Shown: piece by piece, positions 1 to 6,489 of the stretch | How the letters are laid out: every line of letters starts with the position of its first letter | Position numbering within the stretch: the first letter of the stretch is position 1 | Source: Candidatus Levyibacteriota bacterium | GTDB lineage: Bacteria > Patescibacteriota > Microgenomatia > Levybacterales > UBA12049 | Length of the DNA stretch: 10,391 bases | Assembly (NCBI GenBank): GCA_016184205.1 | Contig: JACPDD010000032.1 | Coordinates: 1 to 10,391, forward strand | Reading direction: 5' to 3' | The notes under the pieces: generated by a model | The model's database searches: none | Seen by the model: the letters and a program-made list of their open reading frames with translations, nothing else | Told to the model about the DNA's origin: nothing | Position numbers and translations under genes: made by a program

Positions 1-615
1 AGCATTATGCCTTATTTGGATGAATGTTCTCCGCTTGCAAAAAAAATAGGAGCGGTTAATACAATTATTAACCGCAATGGCAGATTAATTGGAGATAATA
101 CGGATGCTCCTGGTTTTTTATCTTCTTTAAAAGAGGATGGAAAATTTGATCCTTTAGGCAAAAAAGCTGTTATTTTAGGAGGCGGAGGCACTGCTCATTC
201 AATAGCCGTAGCTTTGTTGGACTCTGGGATAAAGAAAATAGTAGTTTTGAATAGAACTTTGGAAAGAGCCCAAGATTTAATAGCGCATCTTAAAAAATGG
301 TATCCGAATTCTGATTTAACGTGCGAAAAGTTTAGTTCAGACGCTTTAAATCATAGTATCAGAGAGTGTGATTTATTTTTGAATGCTACTCCTAGCAGCG
401 TGGAATTAAACCCGAATTTAATTTCGCCTAGCTTATTTGTTTTTGACGCGCTTTACTCCAAAGCAACACCTTTATTGATTTCTGCTAAAAATTCTGGAGC
501 AGCCTGTTTAGGAGGGTTAGGCATGCTGATCCATCAGGGAGCTCTTTCTTTTTCTCTTTGGACAGGTGAAAAACCGCCAGTATCACTTATGAAAAAAGCT
601 TTGGGGGGTAAATAA
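1..615 (+). CDS. aroE: Shikimate dehydrogenase, 5'-truncated by window edge
   Basis: Shikimate dehydrogenase reduces 3-dehydroshikimate to shikimate with NADPH in the chorismate (aromatic amino acid) pathway, in the cytosol. The frame is open to base 1, so the N-terminus, with the catalytic Lys of the family, lies outside the window; about 204 of the usual ~270 residues are present. Counting from the first visible Met (base 7), IGAVNT is at 14-19 and GDNTDAPGF at 29-37, whose Asp33 is the second catalytic residue. A glycine-rich nucleotide loop GGGGTA follows near 58-63, then NRT, typical of NADP-binding AroE, then NATP and the C-terminal GLGMLIHQGALSF helix that packs on the substrate site. 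The Met at base 7 is internal, not a start. The next gene begins 1 nt after the TAA. No frameshift is visible. The identification is secure. Confidence 0.95.
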   Translation, partial: SIMPYLDECSPLAKKIGAVNTIINRNGRLIGDNTDAPGFLSSLKEDGKFDPLGKKAVILGGGGTAHSIAVALLDSGIKKIVVLNRTLERAQDLIAHLKKWYPNSDLTCEKFSSDALNHSIRECDLFLNATPSSVELNPNLISPSLFVFDALYSKATPLLISAKNSGAACLGGLGMLIHQGALSFSLWTGEKPPVSLMKKALGGK

Positions 616-616
616 A

Positions 617-778
617 ATGATAGATAAAGAATTATTAAAAATACTTGCTTGTCCGGCATGTGAGACTAGACCGCCAGTTCAACTGGATGAACAAAACCAA
701 AGATTGATCTGCACGGTTTGCAAGAGGAGTTATCCGATAAAAGAAGGAATACCAATTATGTTGGTGGAAGAATCTTAA
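617..778 (+). CDS. Trm112-like / UPF0434 (YcaR-type) zinc-ribbon protein, 53 aa
   Basis: This 53-residue protein has the hallmarks of the Trm112p-like family (UPF0434, E. coli YcaR type). It starts with a Leu-rich segment and LACPAC (Cys12, Cys15), has a second pair CTVC (Cys32, Cys35), and ends with SYPIKEGIPIMLVEES, matching the family ending YPI.(D/E)GIP.ML. The four cysteines probably bind one zinc. Eukaryotic and archaeal Trm112 activates methyltransferases; the role of the short bacterial version is not established, so a partner-protein role here is inference. ATG 617 lies 1 nt after the aroE stop, and the G-run at 603-608 makes a good ribosome-binding site 8 nt upstream. It appears to be co-transcribed with aroE. 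The size is normal for the family. Confidence 0.88.
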   Translation: MIDKELLKILACPACETRPPVQLDEQNQRLICTVCKRSYPIKEGIPIMLVEES

Positions 779-793
779 AAGGGTTTAAAAAAT

Positions 794-1255
794 ATGGCTG
801 AGGATATTGGCAAAGAGATTGCCCTAAACAATGCTGTCTTGCTATTTGGATTCGAAGGGGACTTTGATTCGCTCTCTACTATTGCAGCGAAAAGTGCACA
901 AGAAGCTAAAGGAAAAACAATAGCGTTTATTTGGGGAAATGAAAAGCAGGACTTAAAAGGACTACGCTCTCTCCAAAAAATAACTAATCAAAAACGCGGA
1001 GGAGGACGAGAATTTGTATTTATACTTAGTTGTGATGGAATAATTAGCATCGGAGGAGGTTCTGGGACATTAATGGAAATGGCAATGGCATATCAGGCAG
1101 ACATACCTACAGTAGCGTTAAAAAACTCAGGCGGTTGGAGCAAGAAGCTTGCCGGGAAATTTCTTGATGAACGAAAGCGCTTACGCATTATCAGTGCAGA
1201 AAATGCCACCGAGGCGGTAAAATCAGTTTTGAAAAACATCAATAAGAGGGTATGA
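794..1255 (+). CDS. TIGR00725/LOG-like Rossmann protein, short at the N-terminus
   Basis: The protein (153 aa) resembles the TIGR00725 group of the LOG/SLOG superfamily, Rossmann proteins related to cytokinin-activating phosphoribohydrolases and once called possible lysine decarboxylases. The diagnostic part is IISIGGGSGTLMEMAMAYQ (about 84-101), the phosphate-binding GGG.GT..E motif with Glu95, followed by DIPTVAL and GGWS. The N-terminus is unusual. Family members normally open with a beta strand and a glycine-rich GG.GVM motif; here the protein starts at the next helix (AEDIGKEIALN), and the corresponding loop reads FGFEGDFDSLST. Extension is impossible because the frame is closed by the preceding gene's TAA at 776-778. 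It may be a divergent nucleotide-binding protein rather than an active LOG enzyme. An AAAGGG ribosome-binding site lies about 10 nt upstream. Substrate unknown. Confidence 0.75.
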   Translation: MAEDIGKEIALNNAVLLFGFEGDFDSLSTIAAKSAQEAKGKTIAFIWGNEKQDLKGLRSLQKITNQKRGGGREFVFILSCDGIISIGGGSGTLMEMAMAYQADIPTVALKNSGGWSKKLAGKFLDERKRLRIISAENATEAVKSVLKNINKRV

Positions 1256-1261
1256 TATACT
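1253..1261 (+). promoter_or_regulatory. Extended -10 promoter of tyrS, leaderless spacing
   Basis: TGATATACT is an extended -10 element (TGn + TATACT, one mismatch to TATAAT). The hexamer ends 6 nt before the tyrS ATG at 1268, so transcription is predicted to begin at or next to the start codon. An overlapping alternative, TATGAT at 1251-1256, sits 16 bp after TTGAAA (1229-1234) and would give a leader of only a few bases. The AGAGGG at 1245-1250 is too far from the ATG for a normal ribosome-binding site. The TGA also serves as the stop codon of the upstream gene. Confidence 0.6.
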
Positions 1262-1267
1262 AAATTT

Positions 1268-2464
1268 ATGGATAAGGTTGAAGAATTATTGACAAGGGGA
1301 GTTGCAAATATAATTCCGGGGAAAACGGAACTTGAGCAGCTATTAAAATCGGACAAGAAAATTAATGTTTATTTTGGCATTGACCCGACTGCCACAAAGA
1401 TTCATCTGGGACATGCGGTTCCGCTCAGAAAACTACAAAAGTTTGCCGAGATGGGGCACAACGTAACGTTTCTTATTGGTGATTTTACAGCTTTAATTGG
1501 AGACACTTCGGATAAGGATTCCGAGAGGCCGGTTTTAACCCCTGAGCAGATTGAAGAAAATTTTCAAACCTACAAGAAGCAGGCGGAAAAAATTTTGGAT
1601 TTTACAAAAGTTAAAGTAAGGCACAATAGTGACTGGCTTAAAAAACTTACCTTTGAAGAAATAGTAAAACTTTCCCATGCGTTTTCCTTGAATGATTTCA
1701 TAAGCCGCGAGCTAATCCGTAAAAGACTCAGTGAGAACAAGAATATTGGCCTTGCTGAAACTCAATACCCGATGATGCAGGGATATGACAGTTATTTTCT
1801 AGACACAGATTTGCAAATCGGCGGAACAGATCAGACTTTTAATATGCAGGCAGGCAGAACCTTGCAGAAGAAATGGAGAAACAAGGAGAGTTTTGTTTTA
1901 TCAACGGAATTTCTAATGGGAACAGACGGAAGGAAAATGAGTAAGACTTGGGGGAATGCAATTTGGCTGGACGATGAACCAAATGGCATGTATGCAAAAG
2001 TCATGAGTCTAAACGATGACTTAATAGCTTCTTACTTTTTATTAGCAACAGATCTTTCAATGGGAGCAGTAAAAGACATAGAAGAAGAACTTAAAAAAGA
2101 CAAGAATCCAATGCTTGCCAAAAAGGATTTAGCTCGCCAGATAGTTAAGGAGCTACATGGAGACAGCGAAGCGGAAAAAGCAGAAAAGAATTTTGAAAGA
2201 ACTGTGCAGAAGGGAGAGCTACCTGAAAATGTCCCTACCGTTCACATTGACAATCCAGAGAAACCTATCGATGAGATACTAGTAGAGACGGGGCTTGTTC
2301 CATCGAAATCTGAAGCAAAGCGAGTAATCAACCAAGGAGGTACTTTCGTAGAGGGCACTAGAATTATTAATCCAAATGAGATATTCTCAGTTGTCGCTCC
2401 TGCAAGCGGAGCAACTGTTTCTGTCGGACCAATAAAATTCGTAAAAGTGAGGTGGGACAAATAA
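1268..2464 (+). CDS. tyrS: Tyrosyl-tRNA synthetase (TyrZ/KMSK type)
   Basis: This class I aminoacyl-tRNA synthetase charges tRNA-Tyr with tyrosine in the cytosol. The 398-residue protein is of normal length. The nucleotide fold has FGIDPTATKIHLGH, with the HIGH-type signature HLGH at 46-49. The tyrosine pocket shows YPMMQGYDSYFL (167-178) and DLQIGGTDQTFNMQAGR (181-197). The second signature is KMSKT at 223-227; this, rather than KFGKT, places it with TyrZ-type bacterial enzymes. The C-terminal S4-like RNA-binding domain covers about 335-395 (PIDEILVETGLVPSKSEAKRVINQGG). ATG 1268 is chosen because it fits the family N-terminus and lies 6 nt after a strong -10 element. The microprotein gene follows after 3 nt and recG soon after, so the three probably form one transcription unit. 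Confidence 0.97.
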   Translation: MDKVEELLTRGVANIIPGKTELEQLLKSDKKINVYFGIDPTATKIHLGHAVPLRKLQKFAEMGHNVTFLIGDFTALIGDTSDKDSERPVLTPEQIEENFQTYKKQAEKILDFTKVKVRHNSDWLKKLTFEEIVKLSHAFSLNDFISRELIRKRLSENKNIGLAETQYPMMQGYDSYFLDTDLQIGGTDQTFNMQAGRTLQKKWRNKESFVLSTEFLMGTDGRKMSKTWGNAIWLDDEPNGMYAKVMSLNDDLIASYFLLATDLSMGAVKDIEEELKKDKNPMLAKKDLARQIVKELHGDSEAEKAEKNFERTVQKGELPENVPTVHIDNPEKPIDEILVETGLVPSKSEAKRVINQGGTFVEGTRIINPNEIFSVVAPASGATVSVGPIKFVKVRWDK

Positions 2465-2467
2465 TTT

Positions 2468-2575
2468 ATGGAATTTTTCAGGAAACATAAATTGCTTGGG
2501 AGAATTATAATAGCAATTGTAACCATAGCATTAATTGTTACTTCATTCCTGCCTTTTGTTATTCTGCTTCAGTAA
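2468..2575 (+). CDS. 35-aa single-pass membrane microprotein between tyrS and recG
   Basis: A 35-codon ORF fills the gap between tyrS and recG almost exactly, starting 3 nt after the tyrS stop and ending 2 nt before the recG ATG. The first 12 residues are basic (MEFFRKHKLLGR). Residues 13-35 are almost purely hydrophobic, with a Pro near the end, so it should form one membrane helix with the positive end in the cytosol. GAGGTGGG at 2449-2456, 11 nt upstream, is among the better Shine-Dalgarno matches in the window. I recognise no family. The tight fit and ribosome-binding site favour real translation. Ribosomes finishing here could reinitiate at recG, which lacks its own site, so a leader-peptide or coupling role is possible. 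The proposed expression and function are inference. Confidence 0.55.
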   Translation: MEFFRKHKLLGRIIIAIVTIALIVTSFLPFVILLQ

Positions 2576-2577
2576 TT

Positions 2578-4605
2578 ATGGATCTTCACGCTCCTATAAA
2601 AGATGTAGAGCGCGCCTTTAAAATGTATTCCGGCCGGCTTGAGAAACTTGGAATAAGAACGCCCTGGGATTTTTTGCTTCATGTCCCGTCAAGATACGAG
2701 GACTTCTCGCTCATCTCGAAAATATCGGAAGTTCAGTCGGGGGAAATAGTAACTATAAATGGAGAAGTTTTGGAAATTAAAAACCAATACACAAGAAGAT
2801 GGAAAACTCTTCAAAAAGCCAAGGTAACTGACCACAGCGGAGAGATAAATATTTTGTGGTTTAATCAGCCTTATCTTGTAAAAAATATAAAAGAAGGAGA
2901 CAAAATTGCACTGTCGGGAAAGGTAGGCAGTGACAAAGCAGGACTCACAATGATTGCTCCTGACTTTGAGCTTCTAACAGACACAGAGCCCATTCACACG
3001 GGAAGACTAGTTCCAATTTATCCACAGACCCGTGGCATAAGTTCAAAATGGATAAGGCGCCAAGTTAAAAAAATCTTGGACGAAATTCCTCCAAACTTTT
3101 CAGATTTTCTGCCAAGCGAGATTATCGCAAACGAGAAATTATTGCCATTAAAAAACGCACTTTTACAAATTCATTTTCCAAAAAATCTAGATGAAGCAAA
3201 TAAAGCCAGAGAAAGACTTTCATTTGACGAATTATTCCTGCTCCAGCTTAAATCAAAAACAAAAAGAGAAGAATGGGAAGAAGAAGTAAAAGGAATCCCG
3301 TTCGAGATTAAAAAATTCGAGAAAGAGCTGCCGAGCTTTTACAAATCTTTGCCATTCGAGTTAACAAACTCGCAAAAAAAAGCTATCGAAGAAATCCTTA
3401 AAGACCTAGAAGGGTACGACCCTATGAATAGACTCCTGCAGGGAGATGTGGGAAGCGGCAAAACAGTTGTTGCAACAGTTGCAATGTACATGGCGTTTCT
3501 TAACGGATACAAATCGGTTCTTATGGCGCCAACGGAAATTTTGGCACAGCAACACTTTGGTGTTATTTCGAAATTCCTATCTCCTTTTGGAATTAACGTT
3601 GAACTTGCAACTTCCAGCAATCGAAAATTGTCGATAGTAAGTGGCAAATGGTCAATACTTGTTGGAACGCATTCTGTTTTGTTCAAAAAAATTGAACCTG
3701 AAAAACTAGGGCTCGTAATAATTGATGAACAGCAAAGATTTGGAGTAGAGCAGAGAAGTATCGCAAGATTGAAAGGAAATAATCCACATTTTCTGACCAT
3801 GACTGCAACTCCAATTCCCAGAACCGTAGCGCTGACTATTTACGGAGATTTAGACCTGTCATATCTTTCTGAAATGCCTCATGGTAGAAAAATTATAAAA
3901 ACCTGGTTAGTTCCAGAAGTTAAAAGAGAAGGAGCTTATAGGTGGATTGAAAAGGAAATAAAATTTAATAAAACTCAAGCTTTTACCATTTGTCCGTTTA
4001 TTGAAGAGTCTGAAACTTTGATTTCTGTAAAAGCGGCAACAGTGGAATTTGAGAAACTCAAAAAAGAAGCTTTCAAAAATTTAAAACTTAAGCTTTTGCA
4101 TGGAAGAATTAAAGCAAAAGAAAAGGCAAAAATTATGACAGACTTCAAAAATAAAAAGTTTGATATTTTAGTTGCAACCCCACTAGTTGAAGTTGGCATT
4201 GACATTCCAAACGCAACTATAATTGTCATCGAAGCAGCAGAAAGATTTGGACTTTCGGGGCTTCACCAGTTAAGAGGAAGAGTTGGAAGGAGCGATATGC
4301 AATCTTATTGTCTACTTTTTACCGAGTCACAAAGTACAAAAGCAAATACAAGACTTAAGGGAATGGAAAGTTTGCAGAGCGGAGCAGAGCTTGCGGAACT
4401 TGATTTAAAACTGCGAGGCCCTGGAGATATTTATGGAACTGCCCAGCATGGAATGCCAAAACTAAAAGTAGCAAGCTTTTCCGATTTTAGTTTAATCGAG
4501 CGGGCAAGTACTCAAGCAGAAAAAATCCTACCCAAACTCTCTAAATTTCCTGCACTCGAAAAAGAATTAAATAATATAAATTCAGAACAAATATCTCCAG
4601 ATTAA
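2578..4605 (+). CDS. recG: ATP-dependent DNA helicase RecG
   Basis: RecG is a superfamily 2 helicase that remodels stalled replication forks and branch-migrates Holliday junctions and D-loops. The 675-residue protein is near full family length (about 690). The N-terminal wedge/OB-fold covers roughly 50-135 (EIVTINGEVLEI...DFELL). Helicase motifs follow: Walker A GDVGSGKT (289-296), APTEILAQQH (317-326), motif II IIDEQQRFGVEQR (381-393), TMTATPIPRT (407-416), LVATPLVEVGIDIPNAT (531-547), and motif VI QLRGRVGR (564-571). The RecG-specific C-terminal segment RLKGMESLQSGAELAELDLKLRGPGD.YGTAQ lies at about 592-623. The Walker B box is DEQQ rather than the DEQH common in RecG, a conservative change. 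ATG 2578 has no Shine-Dalgarno sequence but follows the microprotein stop by 2 nt, suggesting coupling. The stop codon lies within a palindrome that may be a terminator. Confidence 0.97.
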   Translation: MDLHAPIKDVERAFKMYSGRLEKLGIRTPWDFLLHVPSRYEDFSLISKISEVQSGEIVTINGEVLEIKNQYTRRWKTLQKAKVTDHSGEINILWFNQPYLVKNIKEGDKIALSGKVGSDKAGLTMIAPDFELLTDTEPIHTGRLVPIYPQTRGISSKWIRRQVKKILDEIPPNFSDFLPSEIIANEKLLPLKNALLQIHFPKNLDEANKARERLSFDELFLLQLKSKTKREEWEEEVKGIPFEIKKFEKELPSFYKSLPFELTNSQKKAIEEILKDLEGYDPMNRLLQGDVGSGKTVVATVAMYMAFLNGYKSVLMAPTEILAQQHFGVISKFLSPFGINVELATSSNRKLSIVSGKWSILVGTHSVLFKKIEPEKLGLVIIDEQQRFGVEQRSIARLKGNNPHFLTMTATPIPRTVALTIYGDLDLSYLSEMPHGRKIIKTWLVPEVKREGAYRWIEKEIKFNKTQAFTICPFIEESETLISVKAATVEFEKLKKEAFKNLKLKLLHGRIKAKEKAKIMTDFKNKKFDILVATPLVEVGIDIPNATIIVIEAAERFGLSGLHQLRGRVGRSDMQSYCLLFTESQSTKANTRLKGMESLQSGAELAELDLKLRGPGDIYGTAQHGMPKLKVASFSDFSLIERASTQAEKILPKLSKFPALEKELNNINSEQISPD

Positions 4606-4620
4606 AATTTTAATCTTTTC
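4599..4620 (+). terminator. Possible weak terminator overlapping the recG stop
   Basis: Bases 4599-4616 form a perfect 18-bp palindrome, AGATTAAAATTTTAATCT, followed by TTTC. As RNA it would give about a 7-bp stem with an AAUU loop and then a short U-run. Only one G:C pair supports the stem, so it would be a weak intrinsic terminator. Its centre is also a typical dimer-binding symmetry, so an operator is an alternative. The recG TAA (4603-4605) lies inside it. Confidence 0.4.
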
Positions 4621-4643
4621 TTATATACTTACAATGCTTATGC

Positions 4644-4676
4644 TTGACATCTATAGCCAGGATGTGAAATTATAAA
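4644..4676 (+). promoter_or_regulatory. Candidate promoter of the TrpR-like gene
   Basis: A perfect -35 box TTGACA (4644-4649) is followed by TATAAA at 4671-4676, but the 21-bp spacer is long. A shorter spacing (18 bp) would use AATTAT at 4668-4673 preceded by TGA. Transcription would begin around 4680-4684, just upstream of the 16-bp near-palindrome at 4691-4706, where a bound repressor could block it. The leader would be about 45 nt, so this gene is not leaderless. Confidence 0.4.
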
Positions 4677-4677
4677 A

Positions 4678-4723
4678 CTGAATAAGTTTCAATGTTTTAA
4701 AAGATTTAAGTCAATTCAGATTT
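4678..4723 (+). repeat. Left copy of 46-bp direct repeat flanking the TrpR-like gene
   Basis: This stretch matches 5169-5214 at 37 of 46 positions without gaps. It includes a perfect 20-nt block (4688-4707 = 5179-5198). Within that block, AATGTTTTAAAAGATT (4691-4706) is a 16-bp inverted repeat centred on TTTTAAAA with a single mismatched pair (G opposite G). The copy ends 2 nt before the regulator's ATG. It could be an operator for the adjacent helix-turn-helix protein, or one end of a cassette. Confidence 0.75.
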
Positions 4724-4725
4724 AT

Positions 4726-5172
4726 ATGGCACAGGTTTCAAAAAGATATATAAGCGAAAAAGTTGAGGAGAGAATTCTTGATTTATTCTGGACATCATTA
4801 TCTATGCTTTCTACAAAACAAGAAATCTCCTTGCTTCTTGATGACTTATTAAGCCCAACAGAGAAGCTAATGTTATCTAAGAGATTGGCAATTGCATTTA
4901 TGCTCATTAAAGGATACAACTACCCAAGCATTAACAATAAGTTAAAGGTCAGTGACCCTACTATTTGGAATGTTAAAATGGCTTTTCAATACAAAGGTAA
5001 GGGGTATAAAACTGCAATTGATAAAATTATAAAAAGGGAAAAAATGAAAAAATTTTGGGAAGACCTTGACAAGTTATTTGAACAAGTTATTCCTCCTAGA
5101 CCAGGAACAAATTGGACAGAAGTTCGAAGAAAACAATGGGAGAAACGAAGGAAAATGCAGAAACCATTCTGA
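4726..5172 (+). CDS. TrpR/YerC-family helix-turn-helix regulator
   Basis: The 148-residue protein belongs to the Trp-repressor-like superfamily (YerC/YecD type), DNA-binding proteins that act as dimers. The core is LLDDLLSPTEKLMLSKRLAIAFMLIKGYNYPSINNKLKVSDPTIWNVKMAFQYKGKGY (about 37-94). It matches the family pattern of a (F/L)L.DLL.P.E...L..R segment, then the GY.Y..I...L.VS..TI..V helix-turn-helix (63-84), then a short glycine-containing segment. Family proteins are often about 100 aa; here the C-terminal extension (95-148) is Lys/Arg/Trp-rich and could add DNA contacts. Whether it binds tryptophan cannot be told. The gene stands alone between recG and the HD-kinase gene and is flanked by direct repeats that may be its own operators, so autoregulation is likely but inferred. 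ATG 4726 lacks a clear Shine-Dalgarno sequence. Confidence 0.85.
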   Translation: MAQVSKRYISEKVEERILDLFWTSLSMLSTKQEISLLLDDLLSPTEKLMLSKRLAIAFMLIKGYNYPSINNKLKVSDPTIWNVKMAFQYKGKGYKTAIDKIIKREKMKKFWEDLDKLFEQVIPPRPGTNWTEVRRKQWEKRRKMQKPF

Positions 5173-5214
5173 ATTTTCTTCAATGTTTTAAAAGATTTTA
5201 GTATATTCATTTTT
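5169..5214 (+). repeat. Right copy of 46-bp direct repeat flanking the TrpR-like gene
   Basis: This is the second copy, matching 4678-4723 (37 of 46 positions) with the identical 20-nt core at 5179-5198 and the same near-palindrome at 5182-5197. It begins one base before the regulator's TGA stop and runs into the intergenic region. The two copies are 491 bp apart. It lies about 95 bp upstream of the next gene's -10 element, so it could also act on that promoter. Confidence 0.75.
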
Positions 5215-5304
5215 CATTTCTGTACTATCTCACAGACCCCGAGATTCCAAAACTCCAGAAATCCAAGAAACATTGCATCTTCCCAAATCTCCCCGGATTA
5301 AATC

Positions 5305-5313
5305 TGATATAAT
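5305..5313 (+). promoter_or_regulatory. Extended -10 promoter of the HD-kinase gene, leaderless spacing
   Basis: TGATATAAT combines the extended TGn motif with a consensus TATAAT (5308-5313). The hexamer ends exactly 6 nt before the ATG at 5320, predicting transcription from the A of the start codon. No good -35 box lies 16-18 bp upstream, as is common for extended -10 promoters, and there is no Shine-Dalgarno sequence. The rest of the intergenic stretch (5215-5304) shows no gene. Confidence 0.7.
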
Positions 5314-5319
5314 CGAAAA

Positions 5320-6489
5320 ATGGATTTTACAGAAAGAGAAAAAGCCATATTGTCCTTGCTTAAAAAAGCTAAACTAAGTCCTAGTCATGGGGTAGATCAT
5401 TCCATAAATACTGCATGTTATGCCACCTTTCTGTCGAAAAAATACAAAGGCAATAGAGATATCACAGTAGCCGCATCCATTCTGCACGATTTGGGAAGAA
5501 TCCATAGAAAACTTAAGGGGAAAAACAGCGCGCATGAAAGTGCCAAAATGGCAAAAGGGTTCCTGCAGAAAGCAAAATATACAAAAGCTCAAATAAGAGA
5601 AATATGCGATGTCATATCAGAGCATGACCAACCGGAGCTTCATTCAAAAAACATAAACTCTAGAATTCTTAAAGATGCGGACTTTATAGAAGGCTTTGGG
5701 GCAAGAGGCATTTTAAGAGCAGTTATGCATACAGGGGAAACAGGAGGAAGTATTGGCGATGCACTCAAAAGACTAAAGGAAAAAATGAGAAGGCGAATGG
5801 GAGGATTGGAATTTTTGGAGAGCAAAAGGCTTGCATGGAAGCTCCGCAGATTAACGGAACTGTTTCTAGAAGAACTAAAACCCCTGCATAACTTATCAAA
5901 GGAAGACTATGGCGGGAAGTTAATAGTACTGGAGGGGATTTCTGGATCGGGTAAAAATACGCAAGCAGAATTATTATATGCTTACTTAAAAAGTAAAGGC
6001 TACAAAACAAAAATAGTAAATTATCCAACTGAGCAAATGAAAAAAAATTGGGCAATGTGGAGAAAATATTCAAGCGATCCGATGGAAGAAACCTACCTAA
6101 TGCTCGCAGACAGACTTGAGATGACAAAAAAAGAACTCCTGCCTTTTCTTAACAAAGGGTACATTGTCATCTCAACAAGATCCTCACTTTCATCCCAAGC
6201 GTATCAATACATAAATGACCGGACAAATTCCCTATACAGATTTTCGTTCAACTTTGAACCGATACCCGATATTCTAATCTATTTAAATTCTGATTCTAGT
6301 AAGGCATACGATAACGCTAAAAAGGTAAAAGGCTACAATAATTCATTTTTCAAACACAAACAAAACGAAGTAAAGAAGAGGTATAAGAAGGCACTACCTG
6401 AATATCCAAATGTTGTTATAATAAATGCAATGCAAAACATAGAAAACGTGCACGAGAATATTATCTCCACGGTCAACAAAATTCTTTGA
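5320..6489 (+). CDS. HD-domain phosphohydrolase fused to thymidylate-kinase-like domain
   Basis: The 389-residue protein joins two enzyme modules. Residues 1-190 are a metal-dependent HD domain of the YedJ/YpgQ-like group: HGVDHS (His23, His27), LHDLGR (His56-Asp57), His72 in NSAHES, SEHD (His102) and LKDADFIEGFGARG (Asp119/Asp121). Residues about 199-389 resemble thymidylate kinase: LEGISGSGKNTQ (P-loop 206-213), PTEQ, ADRLEM, and VISTRSSLSSQAYQ (283-296), matching the DR..S..AYQ signature, then PDILIYLNSD. Such kinases convert dTMP to dTDP; many HD proteins dephosphorylate nucleotides. The P-loop has Asn where Ser/Thr normally follows the Lys, and Thr replaces Asp in DR, so substrate or activity may differ. 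The module order suggests nucleotide salvage or sanitation, as inference. The 3' end overlaps the next gene by 1 nt (TGATG). Confidence 0.85.
   Translation: MDFTEREKAILSLLKKAKLSPSHGVDHSINTACYATFLSKKYKGNRDITVAASILHDLGRIHRKLKGKNSAHESAKMAKGFLQKAKYTKAQIREICDVISEHDQPELHSKNINSRILKDADFIEGFGARGILRAVMHTGETGGSIGDALKRLKEKMRRRMGGLEFLESKRLAWKLRRLTELFLEELKPLHNLSKEDYGGKLIVLEGISGSGKNTQAELLYAYLKSKGYKTKIVNYPTEQMKKNWAMWRKYSSDPMEETYLMLADRLEMTKKELLPFLNKGYIVISTRSSLSSQAYQYINDRTNSLYRFSFNFEPIPDILIYLNSDSSKAYDNAKKVKGYNNSFFKHKQNEVKKRYKKALPEYPNVVIINAMQNIENVHENIISTVNKIL

Noticed and set aside
2506..2511. TATAAT inside the microprotein gene as a recG promoter
   Set aside because: There is no -35 box or TGn extension at a usable distance, and the spacing to recG does not match the leaderless pattern; such hexamers are common in AT-rich DNA.
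3339..3800. 153-codon open frame on the minus strand inside recG
   Set aside because: It lies opposite the conserved RecG helicase motifs, has low-complexity composition, and resembles no family. It is a shadow of the real frame, as are the other long antisense frames in the window (for example 1093-1356, 5765-6127 and 7334-7777).
4634..4645. Tandem ATGCTT ATGCTT before the TrpR-like gene
   Set aside because: Two copies of a 6-mer are too short to support a function; it merely adjoins the TTGACA box.
6486..6488. TTG as start of the ParB-like gene
   Set aside because: The ATG immediately after it (6489) is a stronger start and gives the TGATG overlap seen at other junctions in this window.
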